Below are positions 16,025-25,384 of a stretch of DNA of 64,000 bases, piece after piece; the stretch's first letter is position 1, and the number at the start of each line of letters is the position of its first letter. The notes under the pieces are model-generated. The model searched no databases. It was not told the origin of the DNA and worked only from the letters and a program-made list of their open reading frames with translations. Source of the stretch: Parasedimentitalea huanghaiensis (GTDB lineage Bacteria; Pseudomonadota; Alphaproteobacteria; Rhodobacterales; Rhodobacteraceae); contig NZ_WQLV01000005.1 of NCBI RefSeq assembly GCF_009753675.1, positions 124,001 to 188,000 on the forward strand, in the 5' to 3' direction. The position numbers and the translations under genes are program-made.

Positions 16025-16534
16025 ATGACTTGCGCCCTATGTTCCGCTGATGTCCCACTGTCTGAATTCCCTGTCAGTGGCGGCCCAGACGGTGCAATTG
16101 CCGCCATTTGCGAGACCTGCCAGACGCAGATTGAGGGGGATTTGGACCCCAGCCACTGGCGTTGTCTGTCCTCGTCAATGTGGTCGGACGACCTGCCTGT
16201 ACAGGTGCTGGCAGCCCGTCTGTTGACCCGGCTGGCGGATCACGATTGGGCGCGCGATCTGAGCGATCAGCTGTGGCTGGATGGTGAGATCCGCGCCTGG
16301 GTTGAGAACGTCGCAACTGTTGTCGTGCACCGCGATAGCAATGGAGGCAAGCTCAACCAGGGCGATACCGTGGTTCTAATCAAGGATCTGCCGGTCAAAG
16401 GGGCCGGATTTACGGCCAAGCGTGGGACGGCGGTGCGCGGCATTTCGCTGGTGGCGGACAATCCTGAGCATATTGAGGGCCGTGTAGAAGGGCAGCGCAT
16501 TGTAATACTGACCCAGTTTGTCAAAAAGAAGTAG
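16025..16534 (+). CDS. PhnA-domain protein
   Basis: A 169-residue protein with a zinc-ribbon-like N terminus (CALC, then CETC about 22 residues on). The C-terminal PhnA/YjdM domain reads VVHRDSNGGKLNQGDTVVLIKDLPVKG (in parts: DSNGGKLNQGD and VVLIKDLPVKG), then KRGTAVRGISLV and a KKK end. Despite the name, members of this family are not phosphonate hydrolases; their function is unclear. ATG at 16025 is used; a TTG at 16001 in frame would add eight residues. It is close to the PCMT-family gene downstream (102-bp gap). Confidence 0.85.
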   Translation: MTCALCSADVPLSEFPVSGGPDGAIAAICETCQTQIEGDLDPSHWRCLSSSMWSDDLPVQVLAARLLTRLADHDWARDLSDQLWLDGEIRAWVENVATVVVHRDSNGGKLNQGDTVVLIKDLPVKGAGFTAKRGTAVRGISLVADNPEHIEGRVEGQRIVILTQFVKKK

Positions 16535-16636
16535 ACGCGCAGCATCAGCACACTGCAATTTTGCCATCTCCCGTTGCCGCGCCTTCGGGGATGTGGCACA
16601 ACCTGACACAACTGACTGAACAGATGAGTTTAGCAC

Positions 16637-17290
16637 ATGACTGACTTTGCCGAACGCCGCCGTATGATGGTGGATACCCAGGTCCGCCCGTCGGACGTCA
16701 CCAAGTATCCGATCATTGAGGCTATGCTCCACGTCCCGCGCGAGAAATTCGTTGCTGGCGCACAGAGAGATGCGGCCTATGCCGATCAAAATATTGATCT
16801 GGGGCAGGGCCGGACCCTGCTGGAGCCACGCACGCTGGCCAAGATGCTTGATGCGCTGGATGTGCAGAACGACGAGCTGGTGTTGGATGTCGCTTGTGGG
16901 ATGGGCTATTCTTCGGCTGTTGTTGCCCGCATGGCAGAGATGGTTATCGCCGTTGAAGGCGACGAAGAGCTGGCCGCCGAGGCCCAAGCCCAGTTGAGCG
17001 AAGTTGGCGCTGATAATGCAATCGTGCATGTCGCCGATCTGGTTGAGGGTGCTGATGAGCACGGCCCATATGACGTCATTCTGATTCAGGGCGGGGTCGA
17101 AGAGCTACCACAATCGCTGCTGTCGCAACTGAAAGACGGCGGCCGCGTTGCCGCGATCTTCATGACCGGCGCGCTGGGGCAAGTCAAAGTTGGCTACAAA
17201 AACGGCGAGCAGATTTCATGGCGTTTTGCATTCAATGCGGGTGCTCCTGTTTTGCCAGGGTTCGCTGCGGCGAAAGAATTTGCGCTCTGA
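16637..17290 (+). CDS. Protein-L-isoaspartate O-methyltransferase-family protein
   Basis: A SAM-dependent methyltransferase of the PCMT family that, in characterised members, repairs isoaspartyl residues. The 217-residue protein has the N-terminal MVDTQVRPSDVT and FVAGAQRDAAYADQ segments and the SAM motif VLDVACGMGYSSA (about 82-94). The acidic VEGDEEL and DVILIQGGVEELP strands follow. Many Rhodobacterales carry this variant directly upstream of a tolC-type gene, as here. It diverges from E. coli Pcm, so repair activity is likely but not proven. Confidence 0.88.
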   Translation: MTDFAERRRMMVDTQVRPSDVTKYPIIEAMLHVPREKFVAGAQRDAAYADQNIDLGQGRTLLEPRTLAKMLDALDVQNDELVLDVACGMGYSSAVVARMAEMVIAVEGDEELAAEAQAQLSEVGADNAIVHVADLVEGADEHGPYDVILIQGGVEELPQSLLSQLKDGGRVAAIFMTGALGQVKVGYKNGEQISWRFAFNAGAPVLPGFAAAKEFAL

Positions 17291-17424
17291 TACCGGGACC
17301 GGGTCAGAGCATGATCTGCTGTTATTTTCAGCGGTGACTAGAAACACATTCTGACCGGGACTATTTGTATCGTTCAGAATTCCAACGACAGGGTCTCTAA
17401 TGGCCCGGACAGGTGAGGCGACAG

Positions 17425-18843
17425 ATGCGCAAGACGGTAACAGCAGGACTAATCAAAAACTTTGTTTTTGCGGGCGGCCTGCTGGCTGTTGCGCTGGCTC
17501 CCAAGATTGTGCAGGCCGACAATATTTCGGATGCGATGATTGGCGCCTATAAGACCAGCGGCCTGCTAGAGCAGAACCGTGCGCTGCTGCGCGCAACCGA
17601 CGAAAACGTCGCAATTGCTGTGGCGCGGTTGCGTCCAGTGGTGAACTGGACGCTGACGGCGGCACAGTCGTATAGCCGCACCAACACTGGCGCAGTGATT
17701 TCGCAGACCAGCAACGATGCCTTGTCCACAGGGCTGCGTTTGGATTGGTTGTTGTATGATGGCGGGGCGTCGCTGCTCAGCCAGCGGGCCGCACAAGAAA
17801 CAGTGCTTGCGACCCGTCAAACATTGATTGATATCGAGCAGCAGGTCCTGTTTTCTGCTGTGCAAGCCTATGTAAATGTTCTGTTGCAGCAAGATACCGT
17901 TGCCCTGCGTGGCAACAACCTGCGCCTTTTGCAAGAAGAGCTGCGGGCCGCACAGGATCGGTTTGATGTTGGCGCGGTGACGCGAACGGATGTGGCTCTG
18001 GCGCAGAGCCGTGTTGCTGCTGCTCAGGCTAACCTGACCGAAAGTCGCGGTGATTTGCTCACAGCTCAGGCTGTTTATATCGAAGTGGTTGGCCATGCGC
18101 CCGGTGGGCTTGCGGGGCAACCCAATATACCACGCCGGGCTTCCTCTCTTGATTCTGCAACGTCTGTAGCTGTGCGCAATCACCCTGCGTTGTTGTCACA
18201 ACAGCATTCAGTTAAAGCGGCAGAGTTGACATCTGAGAGCACAAGCAAGTCGCTTGGGCCGAGCGTTTCCTTTAGCGCCAGCGCCTCTTACTCGGACCCA
18301 TGGGGCAGTACTGGCGGGACCGATACCTCTAGCACCAGTATAACCCTGACACAGCCAATTTATGCTGGCGGTGCACTTGCTGCCACCACCCGCGCCAGCG
18401 TGGCCCAGGTCGATGCCCAAAAAGGGGCTTTGATCTCGGTGCAGCGCTCGGTGGTGCAGTTTGTCAGTCAGGCCTATGTTGTGCTTGAAACTTCACGCGC
18501 GAGCCTGGTGTCCTCCAACGAGCGCGTGCGGGCTGCACAAGTTGCCTTTGACGGGATCCGAGAAGAAGCCACCCTGGGTGCACGTACGACTCTGGATGTC
18601 TTGCAGTCCGAACAAGAATTGCTGGATGCACAGACAGCGCGGGTTCAGGCCCGGGCCAACCAGGTGATCGCAGCCTACGGATTGCTTAGCTCGCAGGGGC
18701 TTTTGACAGCTGAACATCTGGGTCTGGCGGTCGAAATTTATGACCCGACACTCTACTATAATCTGGTGAAAGATGCGCCAGCTTATGTCAGCCAGCGTAG
18801 CAAGGATCTGGACCGGGTGATGAAAGCCTTAGGAAAGAATTAA
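17425..18843 (+). CDS. tolC: TolC-family outer membrane efflux/secretion protein
   Basis: A TolC-type outer-membrane channel for type I secretion or drug efflux. The 472-residue precursor starts with a signal peptide (MRKTVTAGLIKNFVFAG...QA, about 31 residues). Two repeats of helical hairpin and barrel strands follow (for example LLYDGGASLLSQRAAQETVLATRQ and IYAGGALAATTRASVAQVDAQ, each within its half). The ATG at 17425 has GAGG 7 nt upstream; a GTG at 17413 would add four residues. No adjacent ABC exporter or membrane-fusion gene is in this window, so the partner is unknown. A PCMT-family gene sits upstream, an arrangement common in the group. Confidence 0.95.
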   Translation: MRKTVTAGLIKNFVFAGGLLAVALAPKIVQADNISDAMIGAYKTSGLLEQNRALLRATDENVAIAVARLRPVVNWTLTAAQSYSRTNTGAVISQTSNDALSTGLRLDWLLYDGGASLLSQRAAQETVLATRQTLIDIEQQVLFSAVQAYVNVLLQQDTVALRGNNLRLLQEELRAAQDRFDVGAVTRTDVALAQSRVAAAQANLTESRGDLLTAQAVYIEVVGHAPGGLAGQPNIPRRASSLDSATSVAVRNHPALLSQQHSVKAAELTSESTSKSLGPSVSFSASASYSDPWGSTGGTDTSSTSITLTQPIYAGGALAATTRASVAQVDAQKGALISVQRSVVQFVSQAYVVLETSRASLVSSNERVRAAQVAFDGIREEATLGARTTLDVLQSEQELLDAQTARVQARANQVIAAYGLLSSQGLLTAEHLGLAVEIYDPTLYYNLVKDAPAYVSQRSKDLDRVMKALGKN

Positions 18844-18919
18844 CAATTCGTTCTATCGGTTGTGCGAATAAGCTAATCTCGCTACACTTTCCCCAAGAGG
18901 CGAAAGTGGTAAGCGAGAT

Positions 18920-20002
18920 ATGTCTGAACCTGTAACCCATGCCGAGATAGAGGACGTGCTGTCTTCGATTCGCCGTTTGGTGAGTGATGATGGCCGTTCT
19001 TCAGCCCCGGTGGCTGATCGACCAACCGAGCCTGTCCAAAAACCTGCTGCGCGTTTGGTTCTGACACCGTCCCTGCGAGTGGCCGATGTGGCATTGGACG
19101 CCGTCGATGATATCGGCAGTCGTGAGCCTGTCCACAAACTTGATGCCCACAAACTTGATGCATACCAACTTGTAAATGCCGAAGTTGAAGATACTTCGGC
19201 CCAAGCCATCACCGAAGCGGGTGCCACTCCAACGGATGAATCTTTGGCAAAGTCACTGGATCTGCAACAGGCTGATTCTGTGTTTTCAGAGGAACCCTCT
19301 ACCGAGGCGTTCGCTGTTGAGCCTGCAGAAGTTGAGCCAGTTCAAGCCGCTCAGCCCGATACGATATTACAAACGCAAGAGTTAGCTCCTGCGGAACCAT
19401 CAACTGATGTGCCACAGGCTGAACAGGTGGAACCGGACGATGCCCCTTGGCGCGATCCGGATGCAACGCTGTATGCTGCGGCTGGTGTGGCCGAAACACC
19501 GGCAGCGGATGGTTCCGCTGTGTTGGGTGACGACAAATCAAACTTTAGCTTTGCCGATAAAATCGCTGCTTTGGAGGCCGCCATTGGCCAGGCTGAGGAG
19601 CAGTGGGAGCCGGATGGCGAGACGGATGAAGAGTATTCCGGCACAGCTGTAGAAACTCTGGATTGGGAAGATCTTGAGGAAGAAGTTGCTGAACCAGTCG
19701 TCAGTGCTGCCGATGACGTTGTTGAGGCCAGCCCTCAATTCACGGCCTCTCCTGAGGTTGCTACACCAGAGGTCGACCCGCTGAACGCGGCACATCTGGC
19801 TGAGCAGGCCGTTGCAGATGAAGTTCTGGGTGATTTTGCTGCTGACGAAGCGATCATGGATGAAGAGACACTGCGCGAATTGGTTGCAGATATTGTTCGT
19901 GAAGAACTTCAGGGCGCTTTGGGCGAACGTATTACACGCAACGTCCGCAAACTGGTCCGCCGTGAAATCCATCGTGCCTTGGCGGTGCAAGATCTTAGCT
20001 AA
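18920..20002 (+). CDS. DUF2497/PopZ-like polar organising protein
   Basis: A 360-residue acidic, mostly disordered protein whose two ends match the DUF2497/PopZ pattern. The N terminus THAEIEDVLSSIRRLVSDDG resembles the 'EEILASIRRII' helix. The C-terminal block MDEETLRELVADIVREELQG followed by ERITRNVRKLVRREIHRAL resembles the helical oligomerisation domain. PopZ forms a polar matrix that anchors chromosome and divisome partners in Caulobacter. The acidic Pro/Glu/Ala-rich middle fits the disordered linker. Tandem near-repeats (KLDAHKLDAYQL) occur about residue 73-84. Its role as a polar organiser here is inferred by domain pattern. Confidence 0.78.
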   Translation: MSEPVTHAEIEDVLSSIRRLVSDDGRSSAPVADRPTEPVQKPAARLVLTPSLRVADVALDAVDDIGSREPVHKLDAHKLDAYQLVNAEVEDTSAQAITEAGATPTDESLAKSLDLQQADSVFSEEPSTEAFAVEPAEVEPVQAAQPDTILQTQELAPAEPSTDVPQAEQVEPDDAPWRDPDATLYAAAGVAETPAADGSAVLGDDKSNFSFADKIAALEAAIGQAEEQWEPDGETDEEYSGTAVETLDWEDLEEEVAEPVVSAADDVVEASPQFTASPEVATPEVDPLNAAHLAEQAVADEVLGDFAADEAIMDEETLRELVADIVREELQGALGERITRNVRKLVRREIHRALAVQDLS

Positions 20003-20054
20003 AACGCGATCAGCGCCGGGTGACTTTGGCTCAGATCACGTGGATTTTGGCAGC

Positions 20055-21509
20055 TTAGGCTTTGACGGGCTTTGCCAGGTCTAACAGCTGATCCAGATCC
20101 ATATAGCGCTCCAGATGATCCGCCAGCGCGTCCAATGTTGCCTCGACACCATCATCGTAGCCTGCGCTGCTTTCGTGTCCCAACCCAGCCAGAAAGCGGG
20201 CTCGGAATAGATCCGAGCTGAACAACCCGTGCAGATACGAACCACGCACCCGTCCGTCCGGTGACGTCGCGCCCTCGGGGCGGCCTTCGACGCTCAGCCA
20301 GGCCCGAGTACAATCTGGCCCTTCGCTGCGCCCCATGTGGATTTCATAGCCAGAGACTGGTTCATTGCCACCAATGGCATGTGCCTGACGCAGGGCAACT
20401 TGCTTGTCTCCTGCCATCACCGTGTCGATATCCAGTAGCCCCAAACCAGGCACCTTACCCGGTGCGCCATCAACACCGTCCGGGTCATCAATGCTCTGGC
20501 CCAGCATCTGATAGCCTCCGCAGAGCCCCAAGACATGTCCTCCGCGACGATAATGCGCCAGAATGTCGATATCCCAGCCCTGCGCCCGCAGATAGGCCAA
20601 GTCGCCAATGGTGGATTTGCTGCCGGGGATCAGGATCAAATCGGCATCACCGGGCAGGGGGCGGCCTGCAGGAACGATCTCGACAGTAACGTTGGGTTCC
20701 GCCGCCAGTGGGTCCAGATCATCAAAGTTTGCCATCCGTTCCAGCTGCGGCACCACCACTTTACAGGCACCACCTTTACGTGACGTAATGTCCATCATGT
20801 CCTCGGCTGGTAGCTTCCAGGCGTCAAAGAACCACGGAATCACCCCTAACGATGGCCAGTTGGTGCGCCGCGCGATGTCGTCGCGGCCCGCATCAAACAG
20901 GCTGAGTTCGCCGCGAAACCTGTTCACGGCAAAGCCAACCACGTGATCCAAGTCCTGTTGGTCCAGCACCGCATGTGTCCCAACGATCTGTGCAATCACA
21001 CCGCCCCGGTGGATGTCACCAACCAGCACTACAGGGACATTGGAGGCGCAGGCAAAACCCATATTGGCAATATCATTTTTACGAAGGTTGGTTTCAGCCG
21101 GAGAGCCTGCGCCTTCGATCAGTACCAGATCGGCGGTGTCTGACAACCGATGGAAGCTCTCCAGCGCGGCCTCTAGTAGGCCGGTTTTGTCGCGCATGAA
21201 CGAGCCAGCCGCCTGAGTGCCACGTCGCTTGCCCTGTACAATCACCTGAGCGCCAGTGTCACTTTCGGGTTTAAGCAAAACAGGGTTCATATCCGTGTGT
21301 GGAGCACGCCCGGCTGCCCGTGCTTGCAGCGCCTGTGCGCGACCTATCTCGCCGCCCTCAGGAGTCACTGCGGCATTGTTGGACATGTTCTGGGGCTTAA
21401 ACGGTGCCACCCGCAGCCCACGCCGCAGGTAGGCGCGTGCAAGGCCCGCTACAATCAATGACTTACCAACATTGCTGCCGGTGCCTTGTATCATGATCGC
21501 CTTGGTCAT
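20055..21509 (-). CDS. cobQ: Cobyric acid synthase
   Basis: A glutamine-dependent amidotransferase of cobalamin biosynthesis that amidates side-chain carboxyls of adenosylcobyrinic acid diamide. The 484-residue protein has the N-terminal P-loop [11 protein letters not shown] (about 8-18), the central [11 protein letters not shown] region and the DethioB-synthetase-like domain. The C-terminal class I glutaminase domain carries [10 protein letters not shown] (catalytic Cys about 332) and SYLHGLFSS. Length is standard. No other cob genes and no recognisable B12 riboswitch sit nearby, so regulation is not evident. It is convergent with the PopZ-like gene across 52 bp. Confidence 0.95.
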   Translation of the reverse strand: MTKAIMIQGTGSNVGKSLIVAGLARAYLRRGLRVAPFKPQNMSNNAAVTPEGGEIGRAQALQARAAGRAPHTDMNPVLLKPESDTGAQVIVQGKRRGTQAAGSFMRDKTGLLEAALESFHRLSDTADLVLIEGAGSPAETNLRKNDIANMGFACASNVPVVLVGDIHRGGVIAQIVGTHAVLDQQDLDHVVGFAVNRFRGELSLFDAGRDDIARRTNWPSLGVIPWFFDAWKLPAEDMMDITSRKGGACKVVVPQLERMANFDDLDPLAAEPNVTVEIVPAGRPLPGDADLILIPGSKSTIGDLAYLRAQGWDIDILAHYRRGGHVLGLCGGYQMLGQSIDDPDGVDGAPGKVPGLGLLDIDTVMAGDKQVALRQAHAIGGNEPVSGYEIHMGRSEGPDCTRAWLSVEGRPEGATSPDGRVRGSYLHGLFSSDLFRARFLAGLGHESSAGYDDGVEATLDALADHLERYMDLDQLLDLAKPVKA

Positions 21510-21667
21510 TGCGTGCCTCCTGTTTCATCCTATTGCATGCCGTATTCCCCCCCATGAGGGAAGACCTGCATTGTAAAGTAGGTGATGCTTTTTGCCCGGT
21601 GTCAGGCCTGGGAGGCATCTCAGACTTCATTGACGACTATGGAAGGGAATATCTTGGGAGCCAGAAA

Positions 21668-21700
21668 CAGAAAAACGCGCCCCCAGGACGCGTTTTTCTG
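21668..21700 (-). terminator. Strong bidirectional hairpin terminator
   Basis: A perfect 12-bp stem (CAGAAAAACGCG at 21668-21679 with CGCGTTTTTCTG at 21689-21700) carries a run of T in its 3' arm in both directions. It follows the small gene ending at 21723 and separates it from cobQ. Confidence 0.8.
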
Positions 21701-21722
21701 TAGTCAGCTTGGCAGGCTAGTC

Positions 21723-22040
21723 TTAGGCAGCTTCGGCCTGAGCAGCATTGCGGCGCTCACTTTCTTCGCGGGACAGTGCAACCGAGGTGCGGACACCACG
21801 ACCAACAAAATCCATCAATCCTGAAACAACCCGTTCATTAGGGTCGATACCTGCACAGGACAGCACTTCGCGACCATCGCGCGAGCGTGCCCAGCGGGCG
21901 ATTTGTTCAGGTCCATTGCCGTACTTCTTGTCATCGGCTATGGCATCATCCAACGCAGCCAATACAACAGCTGCGAACAGTTTACGGGCACGATTACCTT
22001 GCTCGTTATTAAAGGCAGTGCCGTCAACGAAATCTCTCAT
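21723..22040 (-). CDS. Conserved 105-residue Rhodobacterales protein (possibly DUF6280)
   Basis: A soluble 105-residue protein found, from memory of the group, in many Rhodobacterales genomes. It starts MRDFVDGTAFNNEQGNRARKLF, followed by a helical region with DDKKYGNGPEQIARW and a helix ending in the Arg-rich REESERR. It may be the family called DUF6280, but I am not certain of the number. Function is unknown. It is followed by a strong hairpin terminator and is divergent from efp across about 216 bp. Confidence 0.75.
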   Translation of the reverse strand: MRDFVDGTAFNNEQGNRARKLFAAVVLAALDDAIADDKKYGNGPEQIARWARSRDGREVLSCAGIDPNERVVSGLMDFVGRGVRTSVALSREESERRNAAQAEAA

Positions 22041-22256
22041 CTCGTTTCCTTTGTTGTTCTTGCTCTTGCAATTCTGGCGTGGCGCTCCTTATGACTGATC
22101 TAAAACGATTCGGATAGGCTCTTGTTGCATGGCTCTTATGCAAATTTTGCATACCTTTTTCTTGCTAACCACAAAATATCGTTGTCTTGCCAGTAAGGGG
22201 CACGCCAGATATAGGAACGGTTAACAATTCATCAACACCCGAGAGAGATTTATCTC

Positions 22257-22820
22257 ATGCCCAAGATCAACGGAAATGAAATCCGGCCCGGTGCCGTGCT
22301 CGAGCACAACGATGGACTTTGGGCTGCAGTCAAGGTCGATCACGTCAAACCAGGCAAGGGTGGGGCCTTTGCACAGGTAGAACTGAGGAATTTGCGCAAC
22401 GGTTCCAAACTAAACGAGCGTTTCCGCAGCGCCGATAAAGTTGAAAAAGTGCGTCTGGAGCAGAAAGATCAGCAGTTTCTCTATGAGAGTGACGGAATGC
22501 TGGTCTTCATGGACACGGAAACCTACGAACAAATCGAACTACCAGCCGAGTTGCTGGGCGACCGCCGCCCTTTCCTGCAAGACGGTATGACCATTGTGGT
22601 TGAATTTCACGAGACAGAGGCCCTGCACGCAACAGTGCCACAAAAAGTGGTCTGCAAGGTGGTTGAGACAGAACCCGTGGTGAAAGGTCAGACTGCGGCG
22701 AAGTCATTCAAACCAGCTGTACTGGACAATGGCGTCCGCGTGATGGTGCCACCTTTTGTGGGCCAAGACGAAATGATCGTCGTCAACACCGACACCATGG
22801 AATACGCTGAGCGCGCTTAA
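22257..22820 (+). CDS. efp: Elongation factor P
   Basis: Elongation factor P relieves ribosome stalling at polyproline. The 187-residue protein has the three-domain length and the modification loop KPGKGGA with Lys34, the residue beta-lysylated by EpmA in other bacteria. The modifying genes epmA/epmB are not in this window. The ATG at 22257 follows a GAGAGAG ribosome binding site. A strong terminator lies 24 bp after the stop. Several polyproline-rich proteins (PopZ-like, and the 706-residue protein at 39 kb) would be natural beneficiaries. Confidence 0.98.
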   Translation: MPKINGNEIRPGAVLEHNDGLWAAVKVDHVKPGKGGAFAQVELRNLRNGSKLNERFRSADKVEKVRLEQKDQQFLYESDGMLVFMDTETYEQIELPAELLGDRRPFLQDGMTIVVEFHETEALHATVPQKVVCKVVETEPVVKGQTAAKSFKPAVLDNGVRVMVPPFVGQDEMIVVNTDTMEYAERA

Positions 22821-22843
22821 GCACTAAGCCCCACTATGTATGA

Positions 22844-22878
22844 GGCTCTACGCTGGCATCAGCGTGGGGCCTTTTTTG
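22844..22878 (+). terminator. Rho-independent terminator of efp
   Basis: A 12-bp stem with two G-U pairs (GGCTCTACGCTG at 22844-22855 with CAGCGTGGGGCC at 22860-22871), a GCAT loop and a TTTTTTG tail. This is a textbook terminator after efp. Confidence 0.9.
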
Positions 22879-22891
22879 TTCCATCCGCATA

Positions 22892-23437
22892 TTAGTGCAT
22901 TGCTAGTGAAAAACCGCATTCGTCCATCATTTTGCCATATGCGGCGGTGAAACCCGAGAGCGAGGCGGTGGCAATGACATTGGGGCCAATATGGGCTTCA
23001 ACCGTTGCTGCCCGGCGCATCGACATCAGCATAGACAGAACTGAGTTGGGCAGCGGCGCACCTTCGGCCTGAAAGAAACCCTCGTCGTTTATGTAAGCAT
23101 TTGCTTCGCCCTGAACGGAGCTGCCAGTGTCAAATTGAAACTGAACGATTTGCTGATCCTGCATGGTGGTCTGGTGGTGACTGGGGGCAATTTCGATTAG
23201 GCGCGGCGCGGGGAAAAAGTCGGGAGGTCCGGCGTCTCCGTTGGAGACTTCCAGTGCCCAGACGGGATCACCATCGCCACCTGTGTGAGCATAGCAAGTG
23301 ATCCGCAGGTCTTCGCCAGTGTCAATTCGATTCACCGAGACGTGCCAGTCCTTGTAGTTCCAATAGTCGCCATCCACGGCAGCGACGGGAAAGGCAGGCG
23401 CAGTGGCCAGCGCCAGTGAAATCATCAATACTCGCAT
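22892..23437 (-). CDS. Secreted protein of unknown function
   Basis: A 181-residue exported protein with a signal peptide (MRVLMISLALATAPAFPVAA). The mature part contains WNYKDWHVSVNR, ITCYAHTGGDGDP and, near the end, the helix GFTAAYGKMMDECGFSLA. The two cysteines may form a disulfide. A loose likeness to invasion-associated IalB proteins (a Trp start, two Cys, an 'AAY.KM..C' end) is noted but too weak for a call. ATG at 23437 is used; an adjacent TTG at 23440 is less likely. It is convergent with efp. Confidence 0.65.
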   Translation of the reverse strand: MRVLMISLALATAPAFPVAAVDGDYWNYKDWHVSVNRIDTGEDLRITCYAHTGGDGDPVWALEVSNGDAGPPDFFPAPRLIEIAPSHHQTTMQDQQIVQFQFDTGSSVQGEANAYINDEGFFQAEGAPLPNSVLSMLMSMRRAATVEAHIGPNVIATASLSGFTAAYGKMMDECGFSLAMH

Positions 23438-23582
23438 CAAACTACCCTCAGCTATCTGCTGTCAGATTGCCACGTGATGGCGCCTATGGCTATTTCCGTT
23501 CATGTACAATTCGCACAACCCCTAGCCTCATTGCTCTCTGCATGGTTGCGTGTGAAAGGATGGTTTTAGTATTTTGTTGAAA

Positions 23583-24506
23583 TTACTCGATATTTTTTGG
23601 ACCCGGAAGAATGTCACGCAATAGTTCAAATTTGACCCGATTGGCACTGACCTGGCGATAAAAGGCGATCAGAAAGGCCGTGGGGGCCTGCAGGCGTGAC
23701 AATCCAAGTGTCGCGGCCACAACCGTGCCAACATCAGTGCGTCCCTGAAGCACCAGCCAGCCACCCAGCATGAGAACAGAAACGGTGCCCGCGCCGTTGA
23801 TCGTACTGAGCAAAAACTTGGTCGACAATTTCCAGATGAACATCCGTCGACGCGTTTCATAGATGTGATCGAATTCGTCCAAAACAGTTTGCTCCAAGGC
23901 ATTGGCCTCGGCGCTGCTGATCTGATTGGTGGCCTGACGAAGAATACGTACACGGTTGGCAACAAGGGTGTTGATCCGCCCCTGAGTGAAAAGCACCAAC
24001 GCCACCTGAGGCGCTATCATTGCCAGTGCGATGGTTCCCAATCCTGGCTGGGTTGAAGCAATAAAGCCGATAACGCTGATCAGAGTGCCTATTTGGACCA
24101 CAGGTTCTGAATAAGCGCTGCCTGCAAACTTTCCCAGCTCTTCGGCCTCTGCCGAAATTGCGGTGGTCAAAGTACCGGTCTGAATGGCGTTAGGGTCAGT
24201 TACACATCGAGTGGTCTGTGTATACAGCCGCTGGCGGAGCAGCCGGATGATGTCCTCGCCCAGAATGCCCGATCGCAGCCCCATCACCCACTTTAGCGCA
24301 AGGCTCAGCAAGATGGCTGCTGACATGCCAGCGCCGAGCAAAAACAGGGTGTTTATCGTTGCGGCGCCATCGGTCAGGGTGTTGACGATCTCTTGTTGAA
24401 ATTTCAACGGCAATGCGGCCAGCGCGGCGATAGCCACCGACAATACAATCAGGATAAGTTGGCGACCGCCGCTAACGCGCCAGATAGCAATATAGAGCTG
24501 CAACAC
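23583..24506 (-). CDS. ABC-transporter transmembrane domain without an ATPase domain
   Basis: A 307-residue membrane protein with six predicted helices typical of an ABC type-1 exporter membrane domain. It includes the coupling-helix-like NALEQTVLDEFDHIYE region and LGLSRLQAPTAFLIAFYRQVSANRVKFELL (given here in parts: LGLSRLQAPTAFL and YRQVSANRVKFELL). It stops before any Walker A or signature motif, and no nucleotide-binding domain follows. GTG at 24506 is the start, with AAAGG upstream. Neighbours are ygfZ upstream and a secreted protein downstream, not an ATPase. It may pair with an ATPase elsewhere or be a truncated exporter; similar stand-alone membrane domains occur in the group. Confidence 0.75.
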   Translation of the reverse strand: MLQLYIAIWRVSGGRQLILIVLSVAIAALAALPLKFQQEIVNTLTDGAATINTLFLLGAGMSAAILLSLALKWVMGLRSGILGEDIIRLLRQRLYTQTTRCVTDPNAIQTGTLTTAISAEAEELGKFAGSAYSEPVVQIGTLISVIGFIASTQPGLGTIALAMIAPQVALVLFTQGRINTLVANRVRILRQATNQISSAEANALEQTVLDEFDHIYETRRRMFIWKLSTKFLLSTINGAGTVSVLMLGGWLVLQGRTDVGTVVAATLGLSRLQAPTAFLIAFYRQVSANRVKFELLRDILPGPKNIE

Positions 24507-24565
24507 GAAGTGGGGCCTTTGTATTTGTCAACGTTCTGGGATCGTGGACCGGGAAGCGCTAAAGC

Positions 24566-25306
24566 TCAACCTGTATTGGGTAGTTTCAGCTGTGCATCGG
24601 CTGCCATCATTTCACCCTTGGCACGATCCAACCGCAAGTAAGCGATGGCGCGTGGGCCGGACTGGGTGAACAAAGTGCCGACAGGTTTGCCCGCCGCTGT
24701 GATTGCGCTGCCAGTAGGAGCCATGCCGTTGATTTCAACTACGCGCAGTCCCTTGCGTAGTTCCGTTTTGTGCTTCATGCGGGCGGTGATTTCTTGACCA
24801 ACATAGCAACCTTTACGGAAATCCACCCCGTTCAGTGCTTCAAACCCTGCTTCGAGGATATAGCTGTCCGGTGTCAGCTCGATACCGGTTTCCGGGATAC
24901 AATGGGCCACGCGGATTGCATCCCAATCGCTGCCGTCATCGCCACCTTGATCGCCGTACAGCCGCCATCCCAAGCCGCTATGACGCGGGTCCCTCAAGGC
25001 CCCATCGGGGGCGTGTCCGGTGCCGCGCTGTACCTGCAGCTCGCTTTGGGTAATGTCGACTTTGGCACGTAGTCGATACATGGACAGGCGTTTCATCAGG
25101 CCTTCGGCCTGATCAGCGTCGGCGTCTAGCAGGACATCCGAACCTTCAGCCAGCAAAAAGAAATCGGCCAAATATTTGCCTTGCGGTGTCAACAGTGCTG
25201 CATAGACCAGGCCCTGATCGATTTTCTCCACGTCATTGGTCACCAACCCTTGCAGAAAGCTGCGGGTATCAGGACCAGACAGGCGCAGGATGCGGCGTTG
25301 GCTCAT
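24566..25306 (-). CDS. ygfZ: YgfZ/GcvT-like folate-binding protein
   Basis: A folate-dependent protein needed for maintenance of certain iron-sulfur enzymes such as MiaB. The 246-residue protein shows the family's hallmark KGCYVGQEITARMKH (about 167-181), with the invariant Cys and the N-terminal LSGPDTRSFLQGLVTNDV. It is shorter than E. coli YgfZ (326) but typical of alphaproteobacterial members. It lies 59 bp upstream of the ABC membrane-domain gene in the same direction, possibly co-transcribed, and is divergent from the glycosyltransferase. Confidence 0.93.
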   Translation of the reverse strand: MSQRRILRLSGPDTRSFLQGLVTNDVEKIDQGLVYAALLTPQGKYLADFFLLAEGSDVLLDADADQAEGLMKRLSMYRLRAKVDITQSELQVQRGTGHAPDGALRDPRHSGLGWRLYGDQGGDDGSDWDAIRVAHCIPETGIELTPDSYILEAGFEALNGVDFRKGCYVGQEITARMKHKTELRKGLRVVEINGMAPTGSAITAAGKPVGTLFTQSGPRAIAYLRLDRAKGEMMAADAQLKLPNTG

Positions 25307-25384
25307 TTGGGATCTCCATCACCATGGTCATACGTTGAGGCAGTGATATAGCAAGACCGGTGGAAGAAAACAGGAAAACGCGAG

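Noticed and set aside
21510-21660. Possible B12 riboswitch upstream of cobQ
   Set aside because: No B12-box or conserved core was seen on the minus strand, and the region is dominated by a simple hairpin.
24906-25072. Possible plus-strand small gene opposite ygfZ
   Set aside because: Antisense frames across the YgfZ hallmark motif; no ribosome binding site.
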